Part shown: positions 9,685 to 18,435 of the stretch, piece after piece
How positions within the stretch are numbered: the stretch's first letter is position 1
How the letters are laid out: every line of letters starts with the position of its first letter
Program-made: the position numbers and the translations under genes
Notes under the pieces: model-generated
Told to the model about the DNA's origin: nothing
Databases searched by the model: none
What the model saw: the letters and a program-made list of their open reading frames with translations, nothing else
Assembly: GCA_028819565.1 (NCBI GenBank)
Contig: JAPPLD010000020.1
Span: 159,319 to 223,318, forward strand
DNA: 64,000 bases
Source: Gammaproteobacteria bacterium
GTDB taxonomy: Bacteria > Pseudomonadota > Gammaproteobacteria > Poriferisulfidales > Poriferisulfidaceae
Direction of reading: 5' to 3'

Positions 9685-9990
9685 TTATTCACCAAGCGCT
9701 CGTACGACCGCATCCGGGTCATGGGCGATGACGGTCAACAGGACTCGTGCGGCTCGGTCCGGGACGCGACGGCCTTGTTCCCAGTCTTGTATGGCACGTG
9801 CGTCTAGGCCAAATCGGGTTGCGAATTTCTGCCGACTTAGTTTCAAGCGTTTGCGCACAGCTAGGATCCGATCCGCAGAGGGATCGTCAACGATCCGGCA
9901 CATAAGGTCGATTTTGCCGCGCACATGGGAAAGAACTTCGTCCAAGGCGGCTTCAGTTTCCCGGCCAATCCGGGTTCGTTCCGTTGTCAT
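9685..9990 (-). CDS. Antitoxin, XRE-type helix-turn-helix (HigA-like)
   Basis: 101 aa. The C-terminal half is a Cro/XRE helix-turn-helix ('RKRLKLSRQKFATRFGLDARAIQDWEQGRRVPD'), and the N-terminal part presumably binds the toxin. Its ATG overlaps the stop of the upstream RelE/HigB-like gene by 4 bases, giving the toxin-first order of higBA modules. HigA-type antitoxins repress their own promoter and neutralise a ribosome-dependent mRNase. No dedicated operator could be picked out. Confidence 0.88.
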   Translation of the reverse strand: MTTERTRIGRETEAALDEVLSHVRGKIDLMCRIVDDPSADRILAVRKRLKLSRQKFATRFGLDARAIQDWEQGRRVPDRAARVLLTVIAHDPDAVVRALGE

Positions 9991-10319
9991 TTTTTGACCT
10001 CCTCCTTCTTGATAGTGGCTACTAACCGAGCAAGTATTTTTCGGTCGGCTGAAGTCATCTCTTCACGGCTTGCCTTGGCATAGGCAGTCAGCAAATAGAT
10101 GGCTTTGGCGCTAGCATGGTAAAAGTACAGGGTTCGAATCCCACCTCGTTTGCCTCGGCCGGAGCCAGGCCACCGAAACTTGCGTATCCCGCCTGTCCCC
10201 CGGATGATCGGCGCTCCGATAGGGTCAGCGGCAATCGTCGTTTCCATAGCCTCCCGGGATTCTTTCGAGACCAGCTTTTTGATGGCACGTTCATAAGTAC
10301 GAGTAAAGAAAAGTTCCAT
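9987..10319 (-). CDS. Toxin, RelE/HigB-like mRNA interferase
   Basis: 110 aa from ATG 10319 (MELFFTRTYERAIKKLVSKE). The track's 10355 start adds 12 unlikely residues. The pattern 'GTGGIRKFRWPGSGRGKRGGIRTLYFYHA...KAIYLLTAYAKASREEMTSAD' is the HigB/Gp49 RelE-superfamily core, with the basic cluster expected to contact mRNA on the ribosome. It is translationally coupled to the downstream antitoxin. The pair lies next to an orphan RHH antitoxin and tRNA-Arg, a common landing place for accessory genes. Confidence 0.87.
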   Translation of the reverse strand: MELFFTRTYERAIKKLVSKESREAMETTIAADPIGAPIIRGTGGIRKFRWPGSGRGKRGGIRTLYFYHASAKAIYLLTAYAKASREEMTSADRKILARLVATIKKEEVKK

Positions 10320-10396
10320 CAACCCTATTATGCGGCATTGCCGCATGTTTTTCAATACCTTTGGTCGGCAGGGGCATATATGGTGAAATCTTTATG

Positions 10397-10711
10397 CTAT
10401 CGAGAGTCTTTCAATCCATGTGAATAGGATATGGCCGTTTGAGGTTCTGCCGTGTTTTCAGGATCAGGCCTCCCGAATTCCTTTTCAATCAACCTTAAAA
10501 TCCGTTGATTTTCACCTGCCAAATCGGAGAGGGCACCAAATCCAGCCATCCACGGTGCTTCCGCTTCGCGGGTCTGAGTGTCCTGTGTGTAATGCCGAAT
10601 CTGTTCCTCCAGCGCAGTCGTAAAAAACTGTTTCATGGTGACGCCGCGGCTCGCGGCAATCGCTTTGACACGCCGGAAGGTGGCGTCGGGAAGTTCAATA
10701 GTTGTTTTCAT
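10397..10711 (-). CDS. Ribbon-helix-helix protein, VapB-like antitoxin without its toxin
   Basis: 104 aa. The N-terminus 'MKTTIELPDATFRRVKAIAASRGVTMKQFFTTALEEQI' is a ribbon-helix-helix DNA-binding domain of the kind found in VapB antitoxins. The C-terminal 'ENQRILRLIEKEFGRPDPEN' resembles the toxin-binding tail of that family. A PIN-domain VapC gene would normally follow at once, but here only about 40 bases separate it from higB. It may be an orphan antitoxin, or a third member of the higBA unit. It reads toward higBA on the same strand. Confidence 0.75.
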   Translation of the reverse strand: MKTTIELPDATFRRVKAIAASRGVTMKQFFTTALEEQIRHYTQDTQTREAEAPWMAGFGALSDLAGENQRILRLIEKEFGRPDPENTAEPQTAISYSHGLKDSR

Positions 10712-10803
10712 TCCGCGGTTTTCCCATAGTTTGAGCCCCCGGTCAAATTATCCTATCGGCTATAATTCCGTTCTGCCTGATTTAAGGCATTTTTATGTCC
10801 CGT

Positions 10804-10880
10804 GCGCCCGTAGCTCAGTTGGATAGAGTGTGTGGCTACGAACCACAAGGTCGGGGGTTCGAATCCCTCCGGGCGCGCCA
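10804..10880 (+). tRNA. tRNA-Arg (anticodon ACG)
   Basis: A full cloverleaf can be folded: acceptor GCGCCCG/CGGGCGC, D-arm GCTC/GAGT, anticodon stem TGTGG/CCACA with loop CTACGAA (anticodon ACG, read as ICG after deamination), and T-arm GGGGG TTCGAAT CCCTC. A CCA end is encoded (positions 10878-10880). It lies between the toxin-antitoxin cluster and the serS unit. Confidence 0.96.
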
Positions 10881-10911
10881 ATTACCTGCCTGAACCGGGA
10901 AAGGGGAACCG

Positions 10912-11208
10912 ATGGAACCGATTAATTTAAGCCGAGAACTGGTGCAGAAACTGATGCACGTCCTGAACGAGCATGACGCGCAGTGCCAGGACACCCTGAT
11001 TTCCGCTCAATACTTGGCGGCCGTGCTCGGGCTGCTGGTCGGCAGCATTGATCGCTCATCCGAAGAAAAAGAAGAATTACTTAGAGAAATCAATGCGTTC
11101 AGTGGGCATGTTATGAAAGATATTATGAGTCAGGCCCAGCAGCGGCCTGCGCCACCGGCCGCGGACCCTTCCAAGGCGTTCGGAATCTGGAAGCCGCCGA
11201 GCGCGTAG
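10912..11208 (+). CDS. Hypothetical protein
   Basis: 98 aa, mostly helical in appearance ([32 protein letters not shown]...), with a Pro-rich C-terminal tail ending FGIWKPPSA. No domain is recognised. It is preceded by 'gaaaggggaacc', a reasonable ribosome site, and lies 12 bases before serS on the same strand, so it is probably translated in the serS unit. Its GC content matches its neighbours. It could be a small regulator or scaffold; nothing in the sequence decides this. Confidence 0.65.
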   Translation: MEPINLSRELVQKLMHVLNEHDAQCQDTLISAQYLAAVLGLLVGSIDRSSEEKEELLREINAFSGHVMKDIMSQAQQRPAPPAADPSKAFGIWKPPSA

Positions 11209-11220
11209 ACGGACGCGCGT

Positions 11221-12501
11221 ATGCTGGATCCCAAAGTCTTACGCGCTGACCCGCGCGCGGTCGCGGACAATCTTGCGCGCCGGGGTTTCACTTTCGATGC
11301 GGCGATGTACGCCGAACTCGAGGCGGAACGCAAGGCCGCGCAGAGCGAGGCGGAATCCCTCCAGGCTCAGCGTAATACCTTGTCGAAACGCATCGGCGAA
11401 GCTCGACAGCAGGGCGAAGACGCCACTGAAATGATGGCGGAGGTGACCGGCCTGGGAGAACAACTGGAGCATCGGCAGGCAGCGCTGGCGTCGATTCGGC
11501 AGCGTCTTGACGCTTGGCTGATCGGCATGCCGAACCTGCTGGATCCGGAAGTCCCGGACGGCAAGGACCCGCAGGACAACCTCGAATTGCGCCGCTGGGG
11601 TGAACCCGTGGAGTTCGATTTCGAGCCACTCGATCATGTGCAACTAAGTGAGCACTGGGGGCTGCTCGACATGCGGCAGGCCGCGGCCATGTCCGGGGCA
11701 CGCTTTTCGGTGCTGCAGGGCGAACTGGCGCTGCTGCACCGTGCGTTGACCCAGTTCATGCTGGATCTGCACACGCGGCAACATGGCTACGAGGAATGCT
11801 ACGTTCCGTACTTGGTGAATGCGGCCAGCCTGGAAGGGACCGGGCAGTTGCCCAAGTTCCGCGCGGATTTGTTCGCGCTAGATGGAGAACAGCATTTCCT
11901 GATTCCCACGGCCGAGGTGCCGTTGACGAACCTGTTGCGTGACACGATTCTGGAGGCGTCGGAACTGCCCTGGAAGAAGATCGCGCACACGCCATGCTTT
12001 CGGGCCGAGGCAGGCTCCTATGGGATGGATACCCGGGGCCTGATTCGGCAGCATCAATTCGAAAAGGTGGAGTTGGTGCTGGCCGTACATCCAGAGGAAT
12101 CGGAATCGGCGCTGGAGGAACTGACGATTCATGCGGAAGCCGTCCTGCAGGCGCTGGAGCTGCCGTATCGGGTGGTTTCCCTGTGCGGGGGCGATATTGG
12201 TTTTGCCGCCGCACGCACCTATGATCTGGAAGTCTGGTTGCCCAGCCAGAAAGCGTATCGCGAGATTTCCTCTTGCAGCAATTTCCGGGATTTCCAGGCG
12301 CGACGAATCAAGGCACGGTTCCGCCCCGACCAGGAAAAGTCGCCGCAACCGGTACATACTTTGAACGGTTCCGGTCTTGCCGTCGGCCGCACGCTGGTGG
12401 CCGTGCTGGAGAATCATCAGAGCGAGGACGGATCGGTCCAGATCCCGGATTGCCTGGCGCCCTGGATGAATGGCGTGACCCGGCTGGGTGTGGCGGAATG
12501 A
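11221..12501 (+). CDS. serS: Seryl-tRNA synthetase
   Basis: 426 aa class II synthetase that charges tRNA-Ser (and primes selenocysteine tRNA where present). The N-terminal long coiled-coil arm that grips the tRNA spans about residues 30-100 ('[27 protein letters not shown]'). Motif 2 is '[28 protein letters not shown]' and motif 3 '[21 protein letters not shown]'. ATG 11221 gives the canonical start MLDPKVLR. The stop overlaps the MOSC gene start (ATGA). Confidence 0.98.
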   Translation: MLDPKVLRADPRAVADNLARRGFTFDAAMYAELEAERKAAQSEAESLQAQRNTLSKRIGEARQQGEDATEMMAEVTGLGEQLEHRQAALASIRQRLDAWLIGMPNLLDPEVPDGKDPQDNLELRRWGEPVEFDFEPLDHVQLSEHWGLLDMRQAAAMSGARFSVLQGELALLHRALTQFMLDLHTRQHGYEECYVPYLVNAASLEGTGQLPKFRADLFALDGEQHFLIPTAEVPLTNLLRDTILEASELPWKKIAHTPCFRAEAGSYGMDTRGLIRQHQFEKVELVLAVHPEESESALEELTIHAEAVLQALELPYRVVSLCGGDIGFAAARTYDLEVWLPSQKAYREISSCSNFRDFQARRIKARFRPDQEKSPQPVHTLNGSGLAVGRTLVAVLENHQSEDGSVQIPDCLAPWMNGVTRLGVAE

Positions 12502-13001
12502 ACCCGGATGAGCCCCACGGGCATTTTCCTGCTTCGGGTCGAGTCGAATGGATCGGGGTTCGTACGGGACGTGGGCAGCCAGTCATGGAACTTCGGGAAG
12601 TGCAGGCGATCCAGGACCGAGGATTGGCCGAGGATCATGCGGCCCGACGCACAGGCGGGCGACGCCAGGTGACTTTGATGCAGTCCGAACATCTCCCGGT
12701 GATCAAGTCGCTGTCGGAGCGCATCCCGAAACCGGATCTATTGCGCCGCAACCTGCTGGTGTCCGGTATCAACCTCCGAGCCTTGGTCGGGCAGCGGTTT
12801 TGGGTGGGGGCAGCGTTGCTCGAGGGCACCGGCGATTGTCCGCCTTGTCGTGCCATGGACGCGGCGCTGGGCGCTGGCGGGAAAAACGCAATGGCCGGAA
12901 TGGGTGGCGTGACGGCACGCGTTCTGGAAGGCGGCCTGATTCGGGTTGGAGATTCAATCGGCCCGTATAATCGGCGCGCCGACCAGCCACGCCTGATCTG
13001 A
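12498..13001 (+). CDS. MOSC-domain protein
   Basis: 167 aa from ATG 12498 (ATGA overlap with the serS stop); the track's 12273 start is inside serS. The segment '[46 protein letters not shown]' carries the conserved MOSC cysteine (GDCPPC) and the preceding Arg-Asn-Leu pattern. MOSC domains occur in molybdenum cofactor sulfurases and in proteins that handle sulfur or hydroxylaminopurines (YiiM). The specific substrate is not evident. A molybdopterin enzyme elsewhere in the window is consistent with Mo metabolism but is not linked to this gene. Confidence 0.85.
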   Translation: MNPDEPHGHFPASGRVEWIGVRTGRGQPVMELREVQAIQDRGLAEDHAARRTGGRRQVTLMQSEHLPVIKSLSERIPKPDLLRRNLLVSGINLRALVGQRFWVGAALLEGTGDCPPCRAMDAALGAGGKNAMAGMGGVTARVLEGGLIRVGDSIGPYNRRADQPRLI

Positions 13002-13003
13002 CC

Positions 13004-13330
13004 ATGCCCATATACGAATATCGTTGCGAAGCCTGCGGGTATGGCCTGGAGGTATTGCAGAAGGTTAGCGACGCCCCTCTGACCCGGTGCCCGCAATGCG
13101 GCGAGGAGCGTTTGCGAAAGCAATTGACGGCGGCCGGATTCCGCCTCAAGGGCAGCGGCTGGTACGAGACCGACTTCAAGGGGAAGAAGCCGAGCAAGGA
13201 CACGAACGGAGAGCCGGCCGCGGCCAAGAAGAAGGAAGCAAAACCCGGCAAGGACAAGGCCGCCTCGGGCAAGTCCGAGACGAAGCCGTCCGGCGGGAAG
13301 GCCTCGCAGGCCGGGGCCGCCAATGGCTGA
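13004..13330 (+). CDS. FmdB-family zinc-ribbon protein
   Basis: 108 aa. The N-terminal '[41 protein letters not shown]' holds the two CxxC knuckles of the FmdB/CxxC regulatory domain, followed by 'GSGWYETDF'. The C-terminal half is a low-complexity Lys/Ala/Ser tail. FmdB-like genes precede aspS in many gammaproteobacteria; their role is unclear, with transcriptional or translational regulation proposed. It overlaps aspS by 8 bases. Confidence 0.9.
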   Translation: MPIYEYRCEACGYGLEVLQKVSDAPLTRCPQCGEERLRKQLTAAGFRLKGSGWYETDFKGKKPSKDTNGEPAAAKKKEAKPGKDKAASGKSETKPSGGKASQAGAANG

Positions 13331-15101
13331 GGAACGCTGCTACTGCGGAGAGGTTCAGACTGACCAGATCGGGCAGGCGGTTCATCTGTTCGGCTGGGTC
13401 AACCGGCGCCGCGACCATGGTGGAATCATCTTCATCGACCTGCGCGACCATAGCGGACTCGTGCAAGTCGTGGTGAATCCCGAGCAGGCCGAATTGTTCG
13501 CGCTGGCCGAGCAGATACGCACTGAGTTCGTGCTGGCGGCCACGGGGCAGGTTCGGGCCCGTCCCGAAGGCACGGTCAACCCGGCGCTGTCGACCGGTGA
13601 AGTGGAAGTGGTCTGCGAAGAACTGGAGATTCTGAATCCGGCCGATACCCCGCCGTACCAGCTCGACGATGAGCAGGTGCACGAAGACCATCGCCTGCGC
13701 TATCGCTACATGGAACTGCGCCGGCCCGTGATGCAGGAGCGCTTGCGCATCCGTGCCCGGCTGGCGGCCACGGTGCGGCGTTACTTGGACGGACTGGGGT
13801 TTTTGGAAGTCGAGACGCCGATGCTGACCCGTGCGACCCCGGAAGGCGCTCGCGAATACCTGGTGCCGAGCCGAACCCACACCGGCGCGTGCTTCGCACT
13901 TCCACAGTCCCCGCAACTGTTCAAGCAGATGCTGATGATGGGCGGAATGGACCGTTACTACCAGATCGTGCGCTGCTTCCGCGACGAAGATCCACGCCAG
14001 GATCGCCAGCCTGAATTCACCCAGATTGATATCGAAACTTCGTTTCTCGAAGAGGAACACATCCTGGAACTGATGGAGGGTCTGGCATGCGCCATGTTTG
14101 ATGCCGTGGGGATTTCCCTGCCGGGTCCGTTCCCGCAATTGGCCTATGCTGAAGCCATGAGCCGATTCGGGACCGATCGACCGGATTTGCGGATTTCCGG
14201 CATGGAGTTCGTAGATGTGGCGGATCTCTTGACGGAGGTGGAGTTCAAGGTCTTTCAGGAACCGGCCAACCGAGAGGGTGCTCGGGTCGCGGCGATGCGC
14301 ATCCCGGGAGCGGCAGGCATGAGCCTCGGACAGATCGATGCCTACACCGAAGCAATCAAGCCGTACGGCGCGAAAGGACTGGCGTACATCAAGTGCAACC
14401 AGGTCGGGCAGGGGCGCGACGGTCTGCAAGCGGGATTCCTGAAATTCCTGCATGACGAGGCGGTCGCCGGCATTCTGGAACGCACAGAGGCGCAGGACGG
14501 GGACCTGATCGTGTTCGGCGCGGACCGTGCCGACATTGTCAACGCCGCGCTGTCCTTCCTGCGCGAACGCTTGGCGGAGGATTTGAGCCTACGAGAAGAG
14601 GGTTGGCAGCCGCTCTGGGTGGTCGACTTCCCGTTGCTTGAACGGGACCCCCAGACACAGCGCTGGCTGGCGATGCATCACCCATTCACGGCACCGGCGG
14701 TCGAGGATGTTGCGCAGTTGGAAACCGATCCTGGTGCAGTGCGGGCACGGGCTTATGACATGGTGATCAACGGGGTGGAAGTTGGCGGGGGATCGGTTCG
14801 CATCCATCGCCCAGAGATTCAAGAAGCGGTCTTCGCGCTGCTTGGCATCGACGCCGAGGAAGCGCGTGCAAAATTCGGATTCCTGCTGGATGCGCTGCGC
14901 TACGGCTGCCCGCCGCATGGCGGCATCGCATTCGGCTTCGATCGCCTGGTCATGCTTTTGACCGGCGCCGAAGCGATCCGGGACGTGATCGCATTTCCCA
15001 AGACCCAAACGGCCAATTGCCTGTTGACGGGGGCGCCCGAGGTGGTGGAGATGGACCAGTTGCGCGAACTGGGGCTCAGCCGGATCAAAACCCGTTCATG
15101 A
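13323..15101 (+). CDS. aspS: Aspartyl-tRNA synthetase
   Basis: 592 aa class II synthetase with the bacterial architecture: N-terminal OB-fold anticodon domain ('[28 protein letters not shown]'), catalytic core with motif 2 ('[26 protein letters not shown]'), inserted GAD domain (about residues 300-400) and motif 3 ('[28 protein letters not shown]'). Whether it is discriminating or also charges tRNA-Asn cannot be decided by eye. The start overlaps fmdB, and the stop overlaps nudB (ATGA). Confidence 0.98.
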   Translation: MAEERCYCGEVQTDQIGQAVHLFGWVNRRRDHGGIIFIDLRDHSGLVQVVVNPEQAELFALAEQIRTEFVLAATGQVRARPEGTVNPALSTGEVEVVCEELEILNPADTPPYQLDDEQVHEDHRLRYRYMELRRPVMQERLRIRARLAATVRRYLDGLGFLEVETPMLTRATPEGAREYLVPSRTHTGACFALPQSPQLFKQMLMMGGMDRYYQIVRCFRDEDPRQDRQPEFTQIDIETSFLEEEHILELMEGLACAMFDAVGISLPGPFPQLAYAEAMSRFGTDRPDLRISGMEFVDVADLLTEVEFKVFQEPANREGARVAAMRIPGAAGMSLGQIDAYTEAIKPYGAKGLAYIKCNQVGQGRDGLQAGFLKFLHDEAVAGILERTEAQDGDLIVFGADRADIVNAALSFLRERLAEDLSLREEGWQPLWVVDFPLLERDPQTQRWLAMHHPFTAPAVEDVAQLETDPGAVRARAYDMVINGVEVGGGSVRIHRPEIQEAVFALLGIDAEEARAKFGFLLDALRYGCPPHGGIAFGFDRLVMLLTGAEAIRDVIAFPKTQTANCLLTGAPEVVEMDQLRELGLSRIKTRS

Positions 15102-15559
15102 CTGCGAAGGCGCCTTCCCACAAGCGGCCGGAGTCGGTGCTGGTGGTGGTCTACAGCGCAGATTCCCAGGTGCTGATGCTGAGGCGGCACGAACCTCCGA
15201 CATTCTGGCAGTCGGTAACCGGCAGCCTGGAGTGGGGTGAACAGCCGGAGCAGGCGGCACGACGGGAGCTGGTCGAGGAGACGGGTCTGGATGCGACAGC
15301 ACTGGAAGACTGCCATGACAGCCACTTGTTCGAAATCTACGAGATTTGGCGCCACCGTTACGCTGAGGGGGTCACGGAAAACCGCGAGCATGTTTTTCGC
15401 TTGGCTGTTCCCGAAGTATGCCCGGCGGCTTTGGACGTCCTGGAGCACTCGGAATACGAATGGTTGCCCCGGGTGGAGGCGGCGCAGCGCGCGTCTTCCT
15501 ACACGAATCGGCAAGCAATTCTGGACTGGGTTCCGGTCGAGACACCGGCGGGAGGATAG
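15098..15559 (+). CDS. nudB: Dihydroneopterin triphosphate diphosphatase (Nudix) NudB
   Basis: 153 aa from ATG 15098, overlapping the aspS stop. The Nudix box G-x5-E-x7-REUxEExGU is intact: '[23 protein letters not shown]'. The N-terminal '[21 protein letters not shown]' and the position next to aspS match NudB, which removes pyrophosphate from dihydroneopterin triphosphate in folate synthesis. In the usual gammaproteobacterial order yebC-ruvCAB follows; here a 9.6-kb island intervenes. A hairpin terminator sits right after the stop. Confidence 0.9.
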   Translation: MTAKAPSHKRPESVLVVVYSADSQVLMLRRHEPPTFWQSVTGSLEWGEQPEQAARRELVEETGLDATALEDCHDSHLFEIYEIWRHRYAEGVTENREHVFRLAVPEVCPAALDVLEHSEYEWLPRVEAAQRASSYTNRQAILDWVPVETPAGG

Positions 15560-15581
15560 TGCGGACAGGAATCCGCATTTT
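15560..15581 (+). terminator. Intrinsic terminator after nudB
   Basis: TGCGGA-CAGGAA-TCCGCA forms a perfect 6-bp stem followed by TTTT, directly after the nudB stop codon. It would end the serS/aspS-side transcript before the inserted restriction island. The stem is short, so termination may be partial. Confidence 0.6.
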
Positions 15582-15664
15582 GAATCGAGTGTTAATTGGA
15601 AAAATCAGGCGATCTATGTTTGACAGTCATATTCGAGGCAGAATCGCTATCGTAAAATATCCCT

Positions 15665-18331
15665 ATGCCTAGATCGACCCAAAAACCGCCCCCGCGCGAC
15701 TATCGGCACGCCGATAAAGAAGCATTATTGCGGCCTGAGGGCGGCTCTCAAGACATTTTCCCGGCTTCTAAGAAAAAGAAGCACAGATCGTATCGTTACG
15801 ATTCTTCATTGGCTCCGGAACTCGCCTGGGATGAGGGCGAAGTTCGTGGCGAGGCAGAGCAGATTATCAATGAGATTCTCAATAGCGAAAATCTGGAGCA
15901 TGCAAAGCAAGCTGCTGACCGACTGAAAAGTATGTCGCAGCCATTCCTGAATTGGGCGGGCAAGGCTGAGAGGGGGGGGATTTCCGTACCGACCTTGCCG
16001 CTATTCGTGCACGAACGACTTTCCACGGAAGCGGTTCTGAAAACCTTGAAGCGGCATAAGCGGGATCGTCAACAAACGCTGGATCTTTTTAACGAAGGAG
16101 AAAAATCAATCAGCGAGAAAATCCGTGGCGCCTACGAGCATATGAATGGCTGGCAGAATCGGTTGATTCTTGGAGACTCTCTTCAGGTGATGAATTCCCT
16201 GCTGGAGTATGAGGGCATGGGCGGACAGGTGCAGATGGTCTACATGGATCCGCCGTATGGAGTGAAATACGGGGGCAACTTCCAGCCGTTCGTCCGGAAT
16301 CGGGAAGTGAAGGATGGAGATGATGACAGCATCAGCCGTGAACCGGAAATGGTGCAGGCGTACCGGGACACTTGGGAACTGAATACGCACTCCTGGCTGA
16401 CTTATATGCGGGATCGTTTGCTTTTGGCTCGTGAGTTGCTGGCCGATTCGGGTTCATGCTTTGTACAGATCTCGGATAACAATGTGCACTTGGTTCACAG
16501 CCTCATGGACGAGGTGTTCCATCGGGAGAATTTTGTCAGTTTGATCAGCTATGCGACCACTTCAGGCTTAGGCAACAAGAATCTGGAAACCACCGGAGAT
16601 TACTTGGTTTGGTATGCCAAGAACATTGACAAAATTAAGACCCGGAAGATTTGGCTGAGAAAAGAGATGGTCCCGGATGGCGCGTATAGGCATGTTGAAT
16701 TAGAAGACGGTACACGCCGGCCCATGACGAAAGAGGAAAGGGAAGGAAGCCAACCGTTGCCCGGCGGGTGTCGAATATTTAGGTATGGCGACCTGCGGGC
16801 CACAACCCCATCAAAAGGGGGGCAATTTCCCATTGAGTTTGAGGGGAGAACGTTCAAGATTTCTAAAGGAAGTTGGAAAACCAGCCAAGCCGGCATGGAG
16901 AGACTGATTGCAGAGAAGCGAATTGGCATTGTCGGAAAGAACCTTGGATATATTCGTTATCTGGATGATTTTCCTTGTAAAAAAATTACTAACATGTGGC
17001 CCGATACGGGAATCGCAGGCTATGCAAGTAACAAAAGGTATGTCGTGGAGACGTCCGCCAAGGTGATTCAGCGGTGCATGCTGATGGCGACAGATCCCGG
17101 AGATATTGTCTTTGACCCCACGTGCGGGGGAGGCACCAGTGCGTACGTTGCGGAAAAATGGGGACGTCGCTGGATTACATGCGATATTTCTAGGGTGCCT
17201 CTGGCCCTGACTCGCGAGCGCTTGCTGACAGCCACGTATCCCTACTACCAGTTAAAAGACGAACAGCGCGGCCCCGGAGCTGGCTTCGTCTATGAACGAA
17301 AGGAGAATAAAAAAGGGCAAGAGGTAGGCGGCATTGTGCCGCATATCACGCTTAGATCCATTGCCAACGATGAACCGGCGGATGAGGAGGTTCTGGTCGA
17401 TCAACCGGAAGTGGATCGCAAGGTGACTCGTATCAGTGGCCCGTTCTGCGTGGAAGCTGTCTTGCCGACACCGGTTTCGCCTGATGTCGAAGATACCCAG
17501 ACTCAGTCGACGGGCAATGGTTCGGACGCAAAGGATGAGCAAAATCATGCAGGGCGGATGATTGAGATATTGAGATTGTCGCCAGCCATACGCCTGCCGG
17601 GCAACGAGACTTTCGAAATCAAGAATGTTCGGCCGCCCGCAAAATCGTTGAGTCTGCACGCCGAAGCGGAGTCTTCTGATGGCAGTCAGATCGCGATAGT
17701 TTTTGGCCCAGCCAACGGTGCCATCAGCGAACGCTCGGTGGTGGAAGCGGGGAAAGAGGCACGCGGCAAAGATTACAGTCGGCTTTTGGTGATTGCTTTT
17801 GCAATTGAGCCTGCTGCGCGTGAAACCATCGAACATGGCGCAGAAACTTATGGCTTGCCCTCTGTCTACGTTCAGGCAAGCACGGATGTGGTCATGTCGG
17901 ACTTGCTGAAGAACATGCGTTCCAGCCAGATTTTTTCAGTGTGCGGGTTGCCTGATGTCAAGTTGAAGGAAGCGGATGAAAAGACGGAAGACGGGGATTC
18001 GCTGTGGCAGGTCGAATTGCGGGGTCTGGATGTTTTCGATCCGGCGAACATGGAAGTGGATTCGCGTCAGGGCGACGACGTTCCATGCTGGATGCTTGAT
18101 CCAGACCATGATGGCCAGTGCTTTCGCGCTGGGCAGATATTTTTCCCATGCACGGACGCATGGAAGAAAATCAGCAAGGCGGTGAAAGCGGAGTTCGATG
18201 AGAGTGTTTGGGAACACCTGAGCGGTTCCGAAAGTGCTCCGTTTGTCGCCGGGGAGCAGGTCGCGGTCAAGGTGATCGATGACCGTGGAAATGAACTGAT
18301 GGTGGTGAGGAAGGTTAGCGAGAAGACATGA
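15665..18331 (+). CDS. Beta-class DNA methyltransferase, type III Mod-like
   Basis: 888 aa. The catalytic motif DPPY is at about residue 195 ('VYMDPPYGVKYGG'), before the SAM-binding motif at about 484 ('DPTCGGGTSAYVAEKWGRRW'). This order defines beta-class N6-adenine methyltransferases such as the Mod subunits of type III systems. The segment between them (about 240-470) would carry target recognition. The N-terminal 150 aa is a charged helical extension, and the C-terminal third (about 530-888) lacks a recognised domain but is shared in style with large Mod proteins paired with a Res of this type. First gene of the island; ATG 15665 follows an AT-rich leader. Confidence 0.88.
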   Translation: MPRSTQKPPPRDYRHADKEALLRPEGGSQDIFPASKKKKHRSYRYDSSLAPELAWDEGEVRGEAEQIINEILNSENLEHAKQAADRLKSMSQPFLNWAGKAERGGISVPTLPLFVHERLSTEAVLKTLKRHKRDRQQTLDLFNEGEKSISEKIRGAYEHMNGWQNRLILGDSLQVMNSLLEYEGMGGQVQMVYMDPPYGVKYGGNFQPFVRNREVKDGDDDSISREPEMVQAYRDTWELNTHSWLTYMRDRLLLARELLADSGSCFVQISDNNVHLVHSLMDEVFHRENFVSLISYATTSGLGNKNLETTGDYLVWYAKNIDKIKTRKIWLRKEMVPDGAYRHVELEDGTRRPMTKEEREGSQPLPGGCRIFRYGDLRATTPSKGGQFPIEFEGRTFKISKGSWKTSQAGMERLIAEKRIGIVGKNLGYIRYLDDFPCKKITNMWPDTGIAGYASNKRYVVETSAKVIQRCMLMATDPGDIVFDPTCGGGTSAYVAEKWGRRWITCDISRVPLALTRERLLTATYPYYQLKDEQRGPGAGFVYERKENKKGQEVGGIVPHITLRSIANDEPADEEVLVDQPEVDRKVTRISGPFCVEAVLPTPVSPDVEDTQTQSTGNGSDAKDEQNHAGRMIEILRLSPAIRLPGNETFEIKNVRPPAKSLSLHAEAESSDGSQIAIVFGPANGAISERSVVEAGKEARGKDYSRLLVIAFAIEPAARETIEHGAETYGLPSVYVQASTDVVMSDLLKNMRSSQIFSVCGLPDVKLKEADEKTEDGDSLWQVELRGLDVFDPANMEVDSRQGDDVPCWMLDPDHDGQCFRAGQIFFPCTDAWKKISKAVKAEFDESVWEHLSGSESAPFVAGEQVAVKVIDDRGNELMVVRKVSEKT

Positions 18332-18435
18332 TGAGTGTTTCTGATGCTGTCCTGTAATGCGTTGATGGTTGACCAAGCCTCCGGAATGTGGCGTGGGATT
18401 CTTGGGTGGAATTCCAAGCCAGGAAAGTCCAGCAA

